A DNA stretch of 64,000 nt from JAAZHD01 sp012510895 (GTDB taxonomy: Bacteria; Bacillota; Clostridia; Caldicoprobacterales; DTU083): contig JBMNJC010000002.1 in assembly GCA_050951465.1 (NCBI GenBank), positions 62,001 through 126,000 on the forward strand, given 5' to 3'. A model generated the notes under the pieces. That model had not been told where the DNA came from. It did not search any database and saw nothing but the letters and a program-made list of their open reading frames with translations. Made by a program: the position numbers and the translations under genes. This document shows positions 45,205-53,184 of the stretch, piece by piece. The number at the start of each line of letters is the position of its first letter. Within the stretch, counting starts at the first letter, position 1.

Positions 45205-47445
45205 GTGAAAAAGAATCAGGATAAGCATAAGATACTTGCATTTCTCGGCTGCGGCAATACTACATTTGCTCCCTTCTTTGTATGGAAGGATGGCAGTGAA
45301 ACATCGCCGGATTATGTCTGGAGTTGCAATCTTACATACAAAATGGCACATATGCATGCTGAAATAGAAGGTCTGCTGAAGGATGACTTGTACTTTGAGC
45401 TGCGTGAAGACAGCATTCTTTGCCGGCGAGTCTTTCAAAACTTATCGGATAAGCCTGTATTTCTTAAGGAATTGGGTATTGAGATTGCAGGTATCAGTTT
45501 TAACAAAAATCCGCGTGACGACTATTTCTACCATGCGGAAAATCCTCGCATATATGAAGTTATGACCTTCCCGGTGGATTATAACCGCACAGCGGAAGAT
45601 GCAAAGGACTCACGTTTCGACATTCAGGCAGGAAACCGCTGGGCTGATCCGGGTGTGGTTTCCAAGCGGATTGGTGCAAGCCCATATCAGCCTTTTCCGG
45701 CTGTTCTTTTAAGCAATTATCAAACTAAAAAGGGATTAGTGCATGGAACCTTAAGTCAGGATGTCTTTTATCACAACTATCTGGTCAGCCATGAAGATGA
45801 TCTCGTCAAACTTGAAATATTTTCATCCTTCAAAGCAATCGATGCACTGGAAGCAGCACCCGGCCGCATATTGGTGGATTATTGGTATCTGGGCACAACA
45901 AATCATGCCGATGACCTGGAAAAAATATTCTCCGGATACACAGAGGTGCTGCGGGAAGTTCTGCCGCCGGGGTACGGAGCAACCGATATCAATCGTACCA
46001 GTATGGTTTGGGGCTCCTGGAATGACGGCATATTCCGCGATGTATGTGAAGAAATGCTCCTTGAAGAAGCACAATTTATCAAAGATAACTTCCCAACCGT
46101 TAAATGGATTCAGCTGGATGACGGCTATGCTGTATATAATAAGTCGGCTCATGGACTGGGAGTGCCCTATGAAGGAGAGGAGGGCATTGATAAAAATAAG
46201 TTTCCCAATGGTTTGCGCCATTACACAGATACTCTCCGGGCTATCGGAATTCGACCGGCCATATGGATAGGAGGTTTCTGCCCTGTTGAAACGAAAATTT
46301 TCAAGGAACACCCTGAATGGTTCATAGATTATAGTGAGCGTGTCCAAAAAACACAGCCGCTGGATGTAAGTCAGGCGGTTGTGAGGGAATACATGCTTAA
46401 GGCGATTGATACCTTAATACTTGAATACGGGTTTGAAGGAGTTAAACTTGATTTTTGGAGTTATGCATTTGAAGACAGTCACGATTTGTGTCACTACAAA
46501 ACGGCAAGCGGTTATGAAAACCGCCGCTGGTGGCTTAGTGAAATCCGCAAACGTTTAGCGCCGGACGGTTATTTACAGACCGGCTGCGACATAGTAATGG
46601 GTAATCCATTCTTGGGTGAGTTTTTTACCAACTATCGTTATGGTATCGATATCGGAACCGGCAACTGGGATTATGTCAAAACCAACTTACTGTGGGGTGT
46701 TGCCTGCTTTGCCACCCATACGGGCGATCTCTTTGTACCTAACAGCGATGCAATAGGGCTGTTCCCCGGGTTGAATGACACAGAGGCCATGTTCTGTATA
46801 AATTACTGCCTGGTAACCCACTCCATGGTAGAGATTGCAGGCAGGCTGAGCAAGGCTGATGAGAACTCACCCCGGCTTAAAGTTCTTAAAAAGGCAGCCT
46901 GCAACCCAAATAACGGGCAGGACGTCTATTTTGCCGGCTATGATTATCGCAGCCCTCATTACAGTGTTCCCAAGGTGATGTACTTTAAGACGCCTCATTT
47001 CTCTCCTGTGGAAGGCAGCGAATTCATGCCCCTTCGAACAGTAGGTTTATTCAATATTGAGGATGATGAAGCGGAAATATCTTTCACTCCTGAGGATCTT
47101 GGCCTTAAAAACGACAATTATATCCTGACAGATGTCTGGTCCGGGGAACAGTTTGAACTGAAAGACCGCTTCAGTACACTGGTTGAGGGTCACGGCAGCC
47201 GCCTTTTGGCAGTCAGTTCTTCCCGCGGCAGACAGCTGTACGATGCCAATGTACGCATCAATTCCATATCCGGTGATGCTGAAATCTTAATAATGGAGAC
47301 GGATTATCCAAGTGAAGCTGAGATGCTTTTTGACATAGAACCAAAGGCCATAAGCTTCAATAATGAGAATCTGGTTTTCAATGCAGACGGTTCCAGGATC
47401 AGTTTCAGATTGCCCGGGAAAGGTACACTAAAGGCGTTCTTCTAA
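45205..47445 (+). CDS. GH36-type alpha-galactosidase-like glycosidase
   Basis: This 746-residue protein has an N-terminal beta-sandwich (~1-250), a TIM barrel and a C-terminal beta domain. The likely nucleophile is Asp416 in GVKLDFWSY, and Asp462 in TGCDIVMG is a candidate acid/base. VKWIQLDDGYA near 305 is a further family motif. No signal peptide is seen, so it probably acts on imported oligosaccharides. The start is GTG at 45205 with GAGGTGGGG upstream. Specificity for alpha-galactose versus alpha-GalNAc is not decided. Confidence 0.82.
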   Translation: MKKNQDKHKILAFLGCGNTTFAPFFVWKDGSETSPDYVWSCNLTYKMAHMHAEIEGLLKDDLYFELREDSILCRRVFQNLSDKPVFLKELGIEIAGISFNKNPRDDYFYHAENPRIYEVMTFPVDYNRTAEDAKDSRFDIQAGNRWADPGVVSKRIGASPYQPFPAVLLSNYQTKKGLVHGTLSQDVFYHNYLVSHEDDLVKLEIFSSFKAIDALEAAPGRILVDYWYLGTTNHADDLEKIFSGYTEVLREVLPPGYGATDINRTSMVWGSWNDGIFRDVCEEMLLEEAQFIKDNFPTVKWIQLDDGYAVYNKSAHGLGVPYEGEEGIDKNKFPNGLRHYTDTLRAIGIRPAIWIGGFCPVETKIFKEHPEWFIDYSERVQKTQPLDVSQAVVREYMLKAIDTLILEYGFEGVKLDFWSYAFEDSHDLCHYKTASGYENRRWWLSEIRKRLAPDGYLQTGCDIVMGNPFLGEFFTNYRYGIDIGTGNWDYVKTNLLWGVACFATHTGDLFVPNSDAIGLFPGLNDTEAMFCINYCLVTHSMVEIAGRLSKADENSPRLKVLKKAACNPNNGQDVYFAGYDYRSPHYSVPKVMYFKTPHFSPVEGSEFMPLRTVGLFNIEDDEAEISFTPEDLGLKNDNYILTDVWSGEQFELKDRFSTLVEGHGSRLLAVSSSRGRQLYDANVRINSISGDAEILIMETDYPSEAEMLFDIEPKAISFNNENLVFNADGSRISFRLPGKGTLKAFF

Positions 47446-47457
47446 TATAAAAAACCA

Positions 47458-47525
47458 GCTCCATGACACCGCCGATGCCAAAAGCATGTTATATGCTCTC
47501 CGGGATGTTCATGGAGCGTTTTTTA
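47458..47525 (+). terminator. Terminator after the GH36 gene
   Basis: GCTCCATGA (47458-47466) pairs with TCATGGAGC (47509-47517), with a smaller hairpin inside the loop and a T6 run after. Confidence 0.85.
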
Positions 47526-47565
47526 AACTGCATTTCGGATAGAAATCAATTAATCGGATGAAAAT

Positions 47566-48159
47566 TCAGATAGATGAACTTATATGATTTTTAGCAGGTT
47601 CCGGTTTCGTAAGTCTGTCGGGCAGTATATATGCAACACCTGTAAGGATGAGTCCCATGATTAACAGGCCGCCAAATCCAATGTTTATTACGGATGGGAA
47701 CTTATCTGAGATATTAAACAAGGTAAGTTTGCCAAGATTCATACTGTCGAAGAGCCCCAGACTCTGGAACCATCCATAGCTTAATGAGAATACCAGTGCT
47801 CCCAGGAGGCCGCCGATTATAGAACTTGCTGCCTTCTTAACCCCGCTGCTGCCGGCAGCTGCCACACATGTACCGGGGCAGGCTCCTGCCGTTCCGAATC
47901 CAATACCGAAAATAAGTCCGCCGATAATAACGCCCAGATGGGTGTTTTTGATGCTTAGATGTCCTATATCGAATAATCCGATAAGGGCCGACAGGGAGAG
48001 GAGTATGCTGGCCGATCCGATTCCGAACAATATGATTTTCATCAGACTGAGATTTTCAAGCCGAAGGGTACTCATCAGTTTTTTGGGGTTGGATGCTCCG
48101 GATTTGTAGAGAGCGAATCCGAAGATGCCTCCCAGCAATACAGCAGATACAATAGTCAT
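47566..48159 (-). CDS. YeeE/YedE-family sulfur transporter, second half-protein
   Basis: This 197-residue membrane protein has about five to six helices and the conserved cysteine motif GTAGACPGTCVAAAG near residues 88-102. The family (e.g. TsuA) imports thiosulfate or related sulfur through cysteine relays. Its start, 1 base beyond the upstream gene's stop, has a strong AAGGAGGT site, so the two genes form a coupled pair that together equals one full-length transporter. Confidence 0.85.
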   Translation of the reverse strand: MTIVSAVLLGGIFGFALYKSGASNPKKLMSTLRLENLSLMKIILFGIGSASILLSLSALIGLFDIGHLSIKNTHLGVIIGGLIFGIGFGTAGACPGTCVAAAGSSGVKKAASSIIGGLLGALVFSLSYGWFQSLGLFDSMNLGKLTLFNISDKFPSVINIGFGGLLIMGLILTGVAYILPDRLTKPEPAKNHISSSI

Positions 48160-48160
48160 G

Positions 48161-48766
48161 TCAGATTACCTCCTTTTCCAGGAAATATTTGCTCAGATAT
48201 CTGGCAGCCGGGATAGCGGTAAGGAAAACTGAAGCAGCAAAGATAAATCCGCTTACGCTGCCCTGCATCATACCGCTGAACATGTGACCGCTGGTACAGC
48301 CGTCCGCCATTCTGGCACCGAAGAGAATGAGAAATCCTCCCAGAAATGAGGGCAGATACTTTTTAATAAAGGAAGTTTTAGCGGTTGGTGCACTGATTTC
48401 AGGCAGATTAATTTCAGTTTTCTCAGTATCCAATTGTTTATCTTTTTGTTTTTTGCCTTTGTCAAACAGGTAACCGGCAAGTGCACCCAGGGGTATAGCT
48501 AATACAAATATAAAGTCATAGTTCAAAGGATGTTTAATGGATTTTGCCAGTTTACCGTCTGATTTGTCATAATAAGCGTTGGTGCTTTTGTATCCCGATT
48601 CACGGTTCTCATCGACCTGTATAACATTTGGATCCAATGCGCTGTGGATAATTCCTGAGGCAACACTGAACTGGGTAGATACGCCTATCGGCTTTACAAA
48701 AAGTGCTGCCAGAAAGAATGCGATTCCAAGCAGCAGAGCTCCTTTTATCCATTTCCAATTATGCAT
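48161..48766 (-). CDS. YeeE/YedE-family sulfur transporter, first half-protein
   Basis: This 201-residue membrane protein has an N-terminal helix, an extracytoplasmic stretch (about residues 35-80), a basic cytoplasmic loop near 105-125 and the conserved GARMADGCTSGHMFSG motif near residues 150-165 with the family cysteine. It is the first gene of a two-gene operon with the second half. GAGG precedes the ATG. Its promoter has a -10 TATAAT with a Crp/Fnr-like palindrome centred 28 bases upstream of it. Confidence 0.85.
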   Translation of the reverse strand: MHNWKWIKGALLLGIAFFLAALFVKPIGVSTQFSVASGIIHSALDPNVIQVDENRESGYKSTNAYYDKSDGKLAKSIKHPLNYDFIFVLAIPLGALAGYLFDKGKKQKDKQLDTEKTEINLPEISAPTAKTSFIKKYLPSFLGGFLILFGARMADGCTSGHMFSGMMQGSVSGFIFAASVFLTAIPAARYLSKYFLEKEVI

Positions 48767-48826
48767 TCAAACCTCACCTTTCCCTTCTTGCTGTGGTTGA
48801 CAGCATTTTCTGATGCTTTATTTCAT

Positions 48827-48870
48827 ATTATAGCTGCAGGCAAAATTTATTCAGTGACTATGTCACATTA
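48827..48870 (-). promoter_or_regulatory. Sulfur-transporter promoter with Crp/Fnr-like site
   Basis: On the minus strand, TATAAT covers 48832-48827. GTGAC-TAT-GTCAC (48854-48866) is a perfect palindrome centred at 48860, 28 bases upstream of the -10 box and about -40 from the expected transcript start, the class II activator position. There is no good -35 box. The flanks TTCA...ATT match the second site at 50117-50137. Confidence 0.75.
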
Positions 48871-48890
48871 GCCTTGTTAAAGAGCATCGG

Positions 48891-48919
48891 TTATCAATCA
48901 TTGAAATATGTTGTATAAT
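48891..48919 (+). promoter_or_regulatory. Promoter of the Crp/Fnr regulator gene
   Basis: TTATCA (48891-48896), a 17-base spacer and TATAAT (48914-48919) lie about 50 bases before the start. The palindrome at 48854-48866 is 54 bases upstream of this -10 box. Confidence 0.5.
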
Positions 48920-48966
48920 GTAAGGCATGGTTAATTTATTAGTTTTGATTATGGATGTGGTTTCTT

Positions 48967-49638
48967 ATGATGACAGACAATAATAAATTTATAGAAGAAG
49001 CACTGCCGTTCTGGTCTGCTTTGGATGAGACTGAAAAGAAGTTTATGAAGGAAAAACTGATTGAGCGATGTTATAGAAAGAATGAGATTATCCACGGCGG
49101 GGATGACTGTACCGGGTTAATACTTGTAAAAAGCGGACAGCTGCGCATTTTCATTTTATCGGAAACAGGCAAGGAAATTACCCTGTTCCGCCTTTTTGAG
49201 CATGATGTTTGTATACTTTCTTCATCATGCATGATGCGCAATATTACATTTGATATTCACATAGAAGCGGAGAAAAACACTGAAATACTTATCATGCCCT
49301 CTGACATGTTTAAGCGTCTAAGTGACTCAAATCCTCAGGTTAAGGATTTTCAGGCTGAAATAATGTCAGCTCGTTTGTCTGATGTTATGTGGGTTATAGA
49401 ACAGGTGGTTTTCATGAGCGTGGACAGCAGGCTCGCAAATTTTCTGCTGGAGTATGCCTCAATAGAGGGGACGGATGAGCTTTCTATAACCCATGAAGCA
49501 ATTGCCCGGAATTTAGGCACTGCCCGGGAGGTCATAACCAGAATGCTTAAATACTTTCAAAGCGAGAATTTGGTTTCTTTATCAAGGGGCAAGATAACTC
49601 TTCTGGACCGAAAAGGCCTGATGGAATGCAGCAAATAA
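48967..49638 (+). CDS. Crp/Fnr-family transcriptional regulator
   Basis: This 223-residue protein has an N-terminal cyclic-nucleotide-binding-like beta barrel (~15-125), a dimerisation helix near 130-150, and a C-terminal winged helix with the recognition segment ITHEAIARNLGTAREVITRML near 178-198. Cysteines near VCILSSSCMM (residues ~85-94) could sense redox or metal/sulfur state, and the usual Fnr N-terminal cysteine cluster is absent. ATG 48967 or 48970 is preferred to 48955. It is divergent to the sulfur transporter and next to thioredoxin. Two palindromes suit it as binding sites. Confidence 0.85.
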   Translation: MMTDNNKFIEEALPFWSALDETEKKFMKEKLIERCYRKNEIIHGGDDCTGLILVKSGQLRIFILSETGKEITLFRLFEHDVCILSSSCMMRNITFDIHIEAEKNTEILIMPSDMFKRLSDSNPQVKDFQAEIMSARLSDVMWVIEQVVFMSVDSRLANFLLEYASIEGTDELSITHEAIARNLGTAREVITRMLKYFQSENLVSLSRGKITLLDRKGLMECSK

Positions 49639-49686
49639 TAAAGGTGCAGAGGTATAATACCTTGACTGCACCTTAAGGAAGGGAAT

Positions 49687-50001
49687 CTACAGACCCAGCA
49701 TTCTTTTCATATCATTTTTGCTTCTCGCTCCAATCTTTATATCTGTAACTTTGCCATCCTTTATTACTGCAAGAGTGGGGATACTTGCAACTCTGAAAGC
49801 GGAGGCCAATTCTATCTCCTCGTCAACATTTACTTTGCCGACCTTTGCCTTACCTTCAATTTCGTTGCTTAACTGATCTACAATGGGGCCTACCATTCTG
49901 CAGGGACCGCACCAGGGTGCCCAGAAGTCCAAAAGAACCGGTACATCAGATTCCATTACCTCTTTGTTGAAGTTTTCCTTTGTTATTTTTATAGCTGCCA
50001 T
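49687..50001 (-). CDS. trxA: Thioredoxin
   Basis: This 104-residue thioredoxin has the redox site WCGPC (Cys31, Cys34), the cis-proline in VASIPTLAV, and normal length. It reduces disulfides in cytoplasmic proteins. AAGGAGAG is the ribosome site. Its promoter -10 TATAAT (minus strand, 50099-50094) carries an upstream palindrome almost identical to that of the sulfur-transporter promoter, at the same spacing. Thioredoxin reductase is not in the window. Confidence 0.95.
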   Translation of the reverse strand: MAAIKITKENFNKEVMESDVPVLLDFWAPWCGPCRMVGPIVDQLSNEIEGKAKVGKVNVDEEIELASAFRVASIPTLAVIKDGKVTDIKIGARSKNDMKRMLGL

Positions 50002-50093
50002 CTTTTATCTCTCCTTTTAATTTATTTTGTGATTATATATAAAGCTTCATTAAGATGTTTATAAAAGGCATATTCATTTATCTTTCAGTTACT

Positions 50094-50137
50094 ATTATAT
50101 CTGCTTAATAAAAACCTTCAGTGATAAAGTCACATTG
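50094..50137 (-). promoter_or_regulatory. Thioredoxin promoter with Crp/Fnr-like site
   Basis: On the minus strand, TATAAT covers 50099-50094. GTGAT-AAA-GTCAC (50121-50133) is centred at 50127, 28 bases upstream of the -10 box, exactly as at the sulfur-transporter promoter. The shared form is TTCAGTGA..A.GTCACATT. Another TATAAT (50153-50158) on the plus strand lies 26 bases from the centre and may serve the divergent phosphodiesterase gene. Confidence 0.75.
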
Positions 50138-50255
50138 TCCTGCTGCCTGTGGTATAATAAATTAAATTCAGCTTATTATAAATTTTTGTTAATCTTTACG
50201 TATCTAATGTATCTTCCTTATGTTGATTAAATATATACGGAAAGAAGGTATAACA

Positions 50256-50972
50256 ATGAAAATCATAGCTCACAGAAGTGGAACCGGAGTTTATCCGGAG
50301 CAGACCATTGCAGCCGCCGCTAAATCTCTTGAGCAGGGTGCAGATTATGTGGAAATGGATATCCGCTATACAAGTGACAAAGTGCCTGTAATCTGTCATG
50401 ACACAAGTGCACTTCGAATATTTGGGAAAAATTCAGATATAGATAAACTTACCCTAACAGAATTTCTTTCACTCCGCCATGTCAGCGACAGAAGGTATCC
50501 TTCCCACAGCCTGGATGATGTCATAAGCTGCGGAATTGCCCCGCTTTTACTGCACTGCAAAATAACCGGTTCACTTATAAAAGATTTATTATCACATCTG
50601 CGAAAATCTGATTATGAAGATAAGATAATCCTGGGGGTACAGCATTCTGAAGATGTAATCACAATCAAGAATTTCAACCCGTCCATAAAAACGCTTGCAT
50701 TTATGAGAAGCCCTGAAGACTATGAATCCTATGTGAATAATGGTGTTGACATCATTCGCTTATGGGAGCAATGGTTAACTGAAGAACTTATTGAAAAGGT
50801 TATTAGCACCGGTTGCAAAGTCTGGATTATGGCACGTGACCCGGATTTAGGAGGGACAGGATATACAAGGGAAGAAAACCTTCATTTATGGGAAGATATG
50901 GGCATAGACGGAGTTCTGGTTGATGACGTGGGCTGGGCAATAAAAGCAATAGGAAATCGAAAGAGCATTTAA
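50256..50972 (+). CDS. Glycerophosphodiester phosphodiesterase-family protein
   Basis: This 238-residue TIM-barrel enzyme has the GDPD signature IIAHRSG (residues 3-9) and EMDIRYTSDKVPVICHD near residue 39, where E, D and H form the metal and catalytic site. It should hydrolyse glycerophosphodiesters to glycerol-3-phosphate and an alcohol. It has no signal peptide. ATG 50256 (AGAAGG ribosome site, normal family start) is preferred to 50220. Confidence 0.85.
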   Translation: MKIIAHRSGTGVYPEQTIAAAAKSLEQGADYVEMDIRYTSDKVPVICHDTSALRIFGKNSDIDKLTLTEFLSLRHVSDRRYPSHSLDDVISCGIAPLLLHCKITGSLIKDLLSHLRKSDYEDKIILGVQHSEDVITIKNFNPSIKTLAFMRSPEDYESYVNNGVDIIRLWEQWLTEELIEKVISTGCKVWIMARDPDLGGTGYTREENLHLWEDMGIDGVLVDDVGWAIKAIGNRKSI

Positions 50973-51079
50973 TGAAAGCTGCAGCACTGCGGTTTTGTTT
51001 TATTATGTGATTAACCTGCTTAAAAGCAATAACATAGTATTTGAAATGTTGATATCAGCATGTAAGGAGTTGAATACAT

Positions 51080-52462
51080 ATGAAACCGAATATTCTGCTT
51101 GTTAACTATGACGACCTTGGTTACGGTGATTTAGAATGCTATGGTTCCAAAGTCAACAGAACTCCTTTTATTGACGCCCTCGCAAAAGAAGGAATCATAT
51201 TTACAGATTTTTATTCTGCATCTCCTGTATGCTCACCGTCAAGAGCAGCCCTGATGACCGGATGCTATCCCAAACGGATTGGTTTTTCCAGTTTTGACGG
51301 CAAATCCGTTTTAAGGCCGGGAGACAGATTTGGGCTTAATCCGGAGGAGACCACCATTGCAGACATATTAAAGGAAGCGGGATATGCCACATGTGCAATC
51401 GGTAAATGGCATTGCGGAGACCAGCCGGAATTTTTACCGCTTAATCATGGATTTGATCATTATTACGGACTTCCCTACAGCAATGATATGGGGCGGCAGC
51501 GCAGAAAAAGAATGGGCAGTATGGAAGAACTTGATAGAATTTTCCCGCCCCTGCCGCTTATGGAAGACAATGAGGTCATTCAGGAACAGCCTGACCAGCG
51601 GGGACTTATCGAGAGATATGTGGAAGAATCAATAAGATTTATAAGAAACAATAAGGATAAACCATTTTTCCTCTATTTTGCTCCTCTTCAGGTTCACCTC
51701 CCTCTCTACGCTCCCGAGAGATTTGTCAGGGAGTCAAAAAACGGCAATTTTGGCGCATGTGTTGAATGTGTAGACTGGGCCGTAGGCACAATGGTGCATG
51801 AACTGAAAAAACTGGGCCTCTATGAAAATACTCTAATAATTATTACGTCTGATAATGGTTCTCTGGCAGACAGAGGAGCCAGCAACGGTCCTCTGCGGGG
51901 AAGGAAAGCGACAACCTGGGAAGGCGGCATGAGAGTACCCTTTATAATGCACTGGAAGGGAGTAATAAAAGAAGGCAGAGTATGCCGCCGTATTGCTTCC
52001 AACATTGATATCCTGCCTACATTGGCAAGGCTGACAGGTGCAGAGCCGGATCAGACCAGAGTTATTGACGGAGTTGATATGACTCCCTTACTCTTTGAAA
52101 ACTCATCCGGGGAATATATGAGGGACACCTTAGTATATTATCATTTGGACAATCTTGAAGCGATCAGGGTTGGGAAATGGAAACTGCATTTCAGGAAAGG
52201 TGATCAGGAGATCAATGATCTTTATGATCTTGAAGCAGATATAGGCGAAATGAACAATGTTTACAATGAATATCCGGATATTGTGAAGGAGCTAAACCGG
52301 ATTGCTGATCAGTACAGGAAAGACCTTGGGGACAAGGCTCTGAACATGGAAGGACTGAATATCCGGCCTGCCGGATGTGTTGAAAATCCTAAGAAGCTGA
52401 CTGAGTATAATCCTGATTATCCATACATTATTGCAATTTATGACACTGAGGAGAGTGGTTAA
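51080..52462 (+). CDS. Cys-type sulfatase
   Basis: This 460-residue arylsulfatase-family enzyme has the formylglycine signature CSPSRAALMTG with Cys51, the residue converted to formylglycine, and metal ligands in NYDDLGYGD near the start and TSDNGSLADRG near 258. It removes sulfate from a sugar or aryl ester. No signal peptide is present, so it acts in the cytoplasm. A Cys-type enzyme in an anaerobe needs the radical SAM maturase (anSME), which is not in the window. The stop codon directly abuts the start of the next gene. AAGGAG is the ribosome site. Confidence 0.9.
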   Translation: MKPNILLVNYDDLGYGDLECYGSKVNRTPFIDALAKEGIIFTDFYSASPVCSPSRAALMTGCYPKRIGFSSFDGKSVLRPGDRFGLNPEETTIADILKEAGYATCAIGKWHCGDQPEFLPLNHGFDHYYGLPYSNDMGRQRRKRMGSMEELDRIFPPLPLMEDNEVIQEQPDQRGLIERYVEESIRFIRNNKDKPFFLYFAPLQVHLPLYAPERFVRESKNGNFGACVECVDWAVGTMVHELKKLGLYENTLIIITSDNGSLADRGASNGPLRGRKATTWEGGMRVPFIMHWKGVIKEGRVCRRIASNIDILPTLARLTGAEPDQTRVIDGVDMTPLLFENSSGEYMRDTLVYYHLDNLEAIRVGKWKLHFRKGDQEINDLYDLEADIGEMNNVYNEYPDIVKELNRIADQYRKDLGDKALNMEGLNIRPAGCVENPKKLTEYNPDYPYIIAIYDTEESG

Positions 52463-52465
52463 TTG

Positions 52466-52999
52466 ATGATAGGACCAATTTTGCATCAGCAACCTTCCAA
52501 AGTGAGATTACAATTTTCAACTGTGAAAAAAATATTTTTGTTTGTCCTGCTGGCTGTTTTCTTATGTGCCTGCGGTCAGCAGGATAAAGAAATTGACGAT
52601 GCTGTAAATACAGAAGCTGTTCTGAAAAAGCCTCCTGAGTTGACAGTCATCTCTGAATATAGCAAAGTTGCTGCAGTCCTTGGAACTTACAGCTGGTCAT
52701 ATGACAACGGTGACGGAACCTTTACCGGTATAGAGGCGGATGCAGACATACCTCCCGGTTTAGTAAGCTATCAGACAATTCAGCTAAAATCTGGTTCAGG
52801 CTCTGATGTAAAACTGGAGTTTGAAAAAGCTCCCGAAGAAGTAACTGTTAATATCTGGGATGAAAGCCAAATCGTAAAAAGGGTGAAGGTTGAAGATTTA
52901 TCTTTCAAAGCAGATGAAAAAGGACAAATAATATATGAAGTATATGCAAAATGGGATCAGGGCACAGCCTATTACGCGGTAAAAATAGATGTTCAGTAA
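52466..52999 (+). CDS. Putative lipoprotein of unknown function
   Basis: This 177-residue protein has a long N-terminal region, then a hydrophobic stretch and lipobox (IFLFVLLAVFLCAC) with Cys near residue 36-38, so it should be lipid-anchored outside the membrane. The mature part is beta-rich with GTYSWSYDNGDGTFTGIEAD near the start. An in-frame TTG directly after the sulfatase stop also exists; ATG 52466, 18 bases after GAGGAG, is chosen. It is immediately downstream of the sulfatase with no gap, so probably co-transcribed. I do not recognise a family. Confidence 0.65.
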   Translation: MIGPILHQQPSKVRLQFSTVKKIFLFVLLAVFLCACGQQDKEIDDAVNTEAVLKKPPELTVISEYSKVAAVLGTYSWSYDNGDGTFTGIEADADIPPGLVSYQTIQLKSGSGSDVKLEFEKAPEEVTVNIWDESQIVKRVKVEDLSFKADEKGQIIYEVYAKWDQGTAYYAVKIDVQ

Positions 53000-53042
53000 A
53001 TGTTATAGAGCCTTAATTATATTCTTTGTTAACTTATGAAGA

Positions 53043-53075
53043 TTCGCAGATAAAGATATTGAATCAATATCTGCG
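53043..53075 (+). terminator. Possible terminator hairpin after the lipoprotein gene
   Basis: CGCAGATA...TATCTGCG (with an inner GATATTG/CAATATC stem) is followed by ATTATTTG. The T tail is poor, so confidence is moderate. Confidence 0.5.
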
Positions 53076-53184
53076 ATTATTTGTTGTAAATCAATATGCT
53101 TAAGAATATATAAGCAGCCTATTGAAATGGATTTTCTGGTATAATGGAGTTTAGTTAGTTCTATTTCGAAAGGATGTTATAAAA

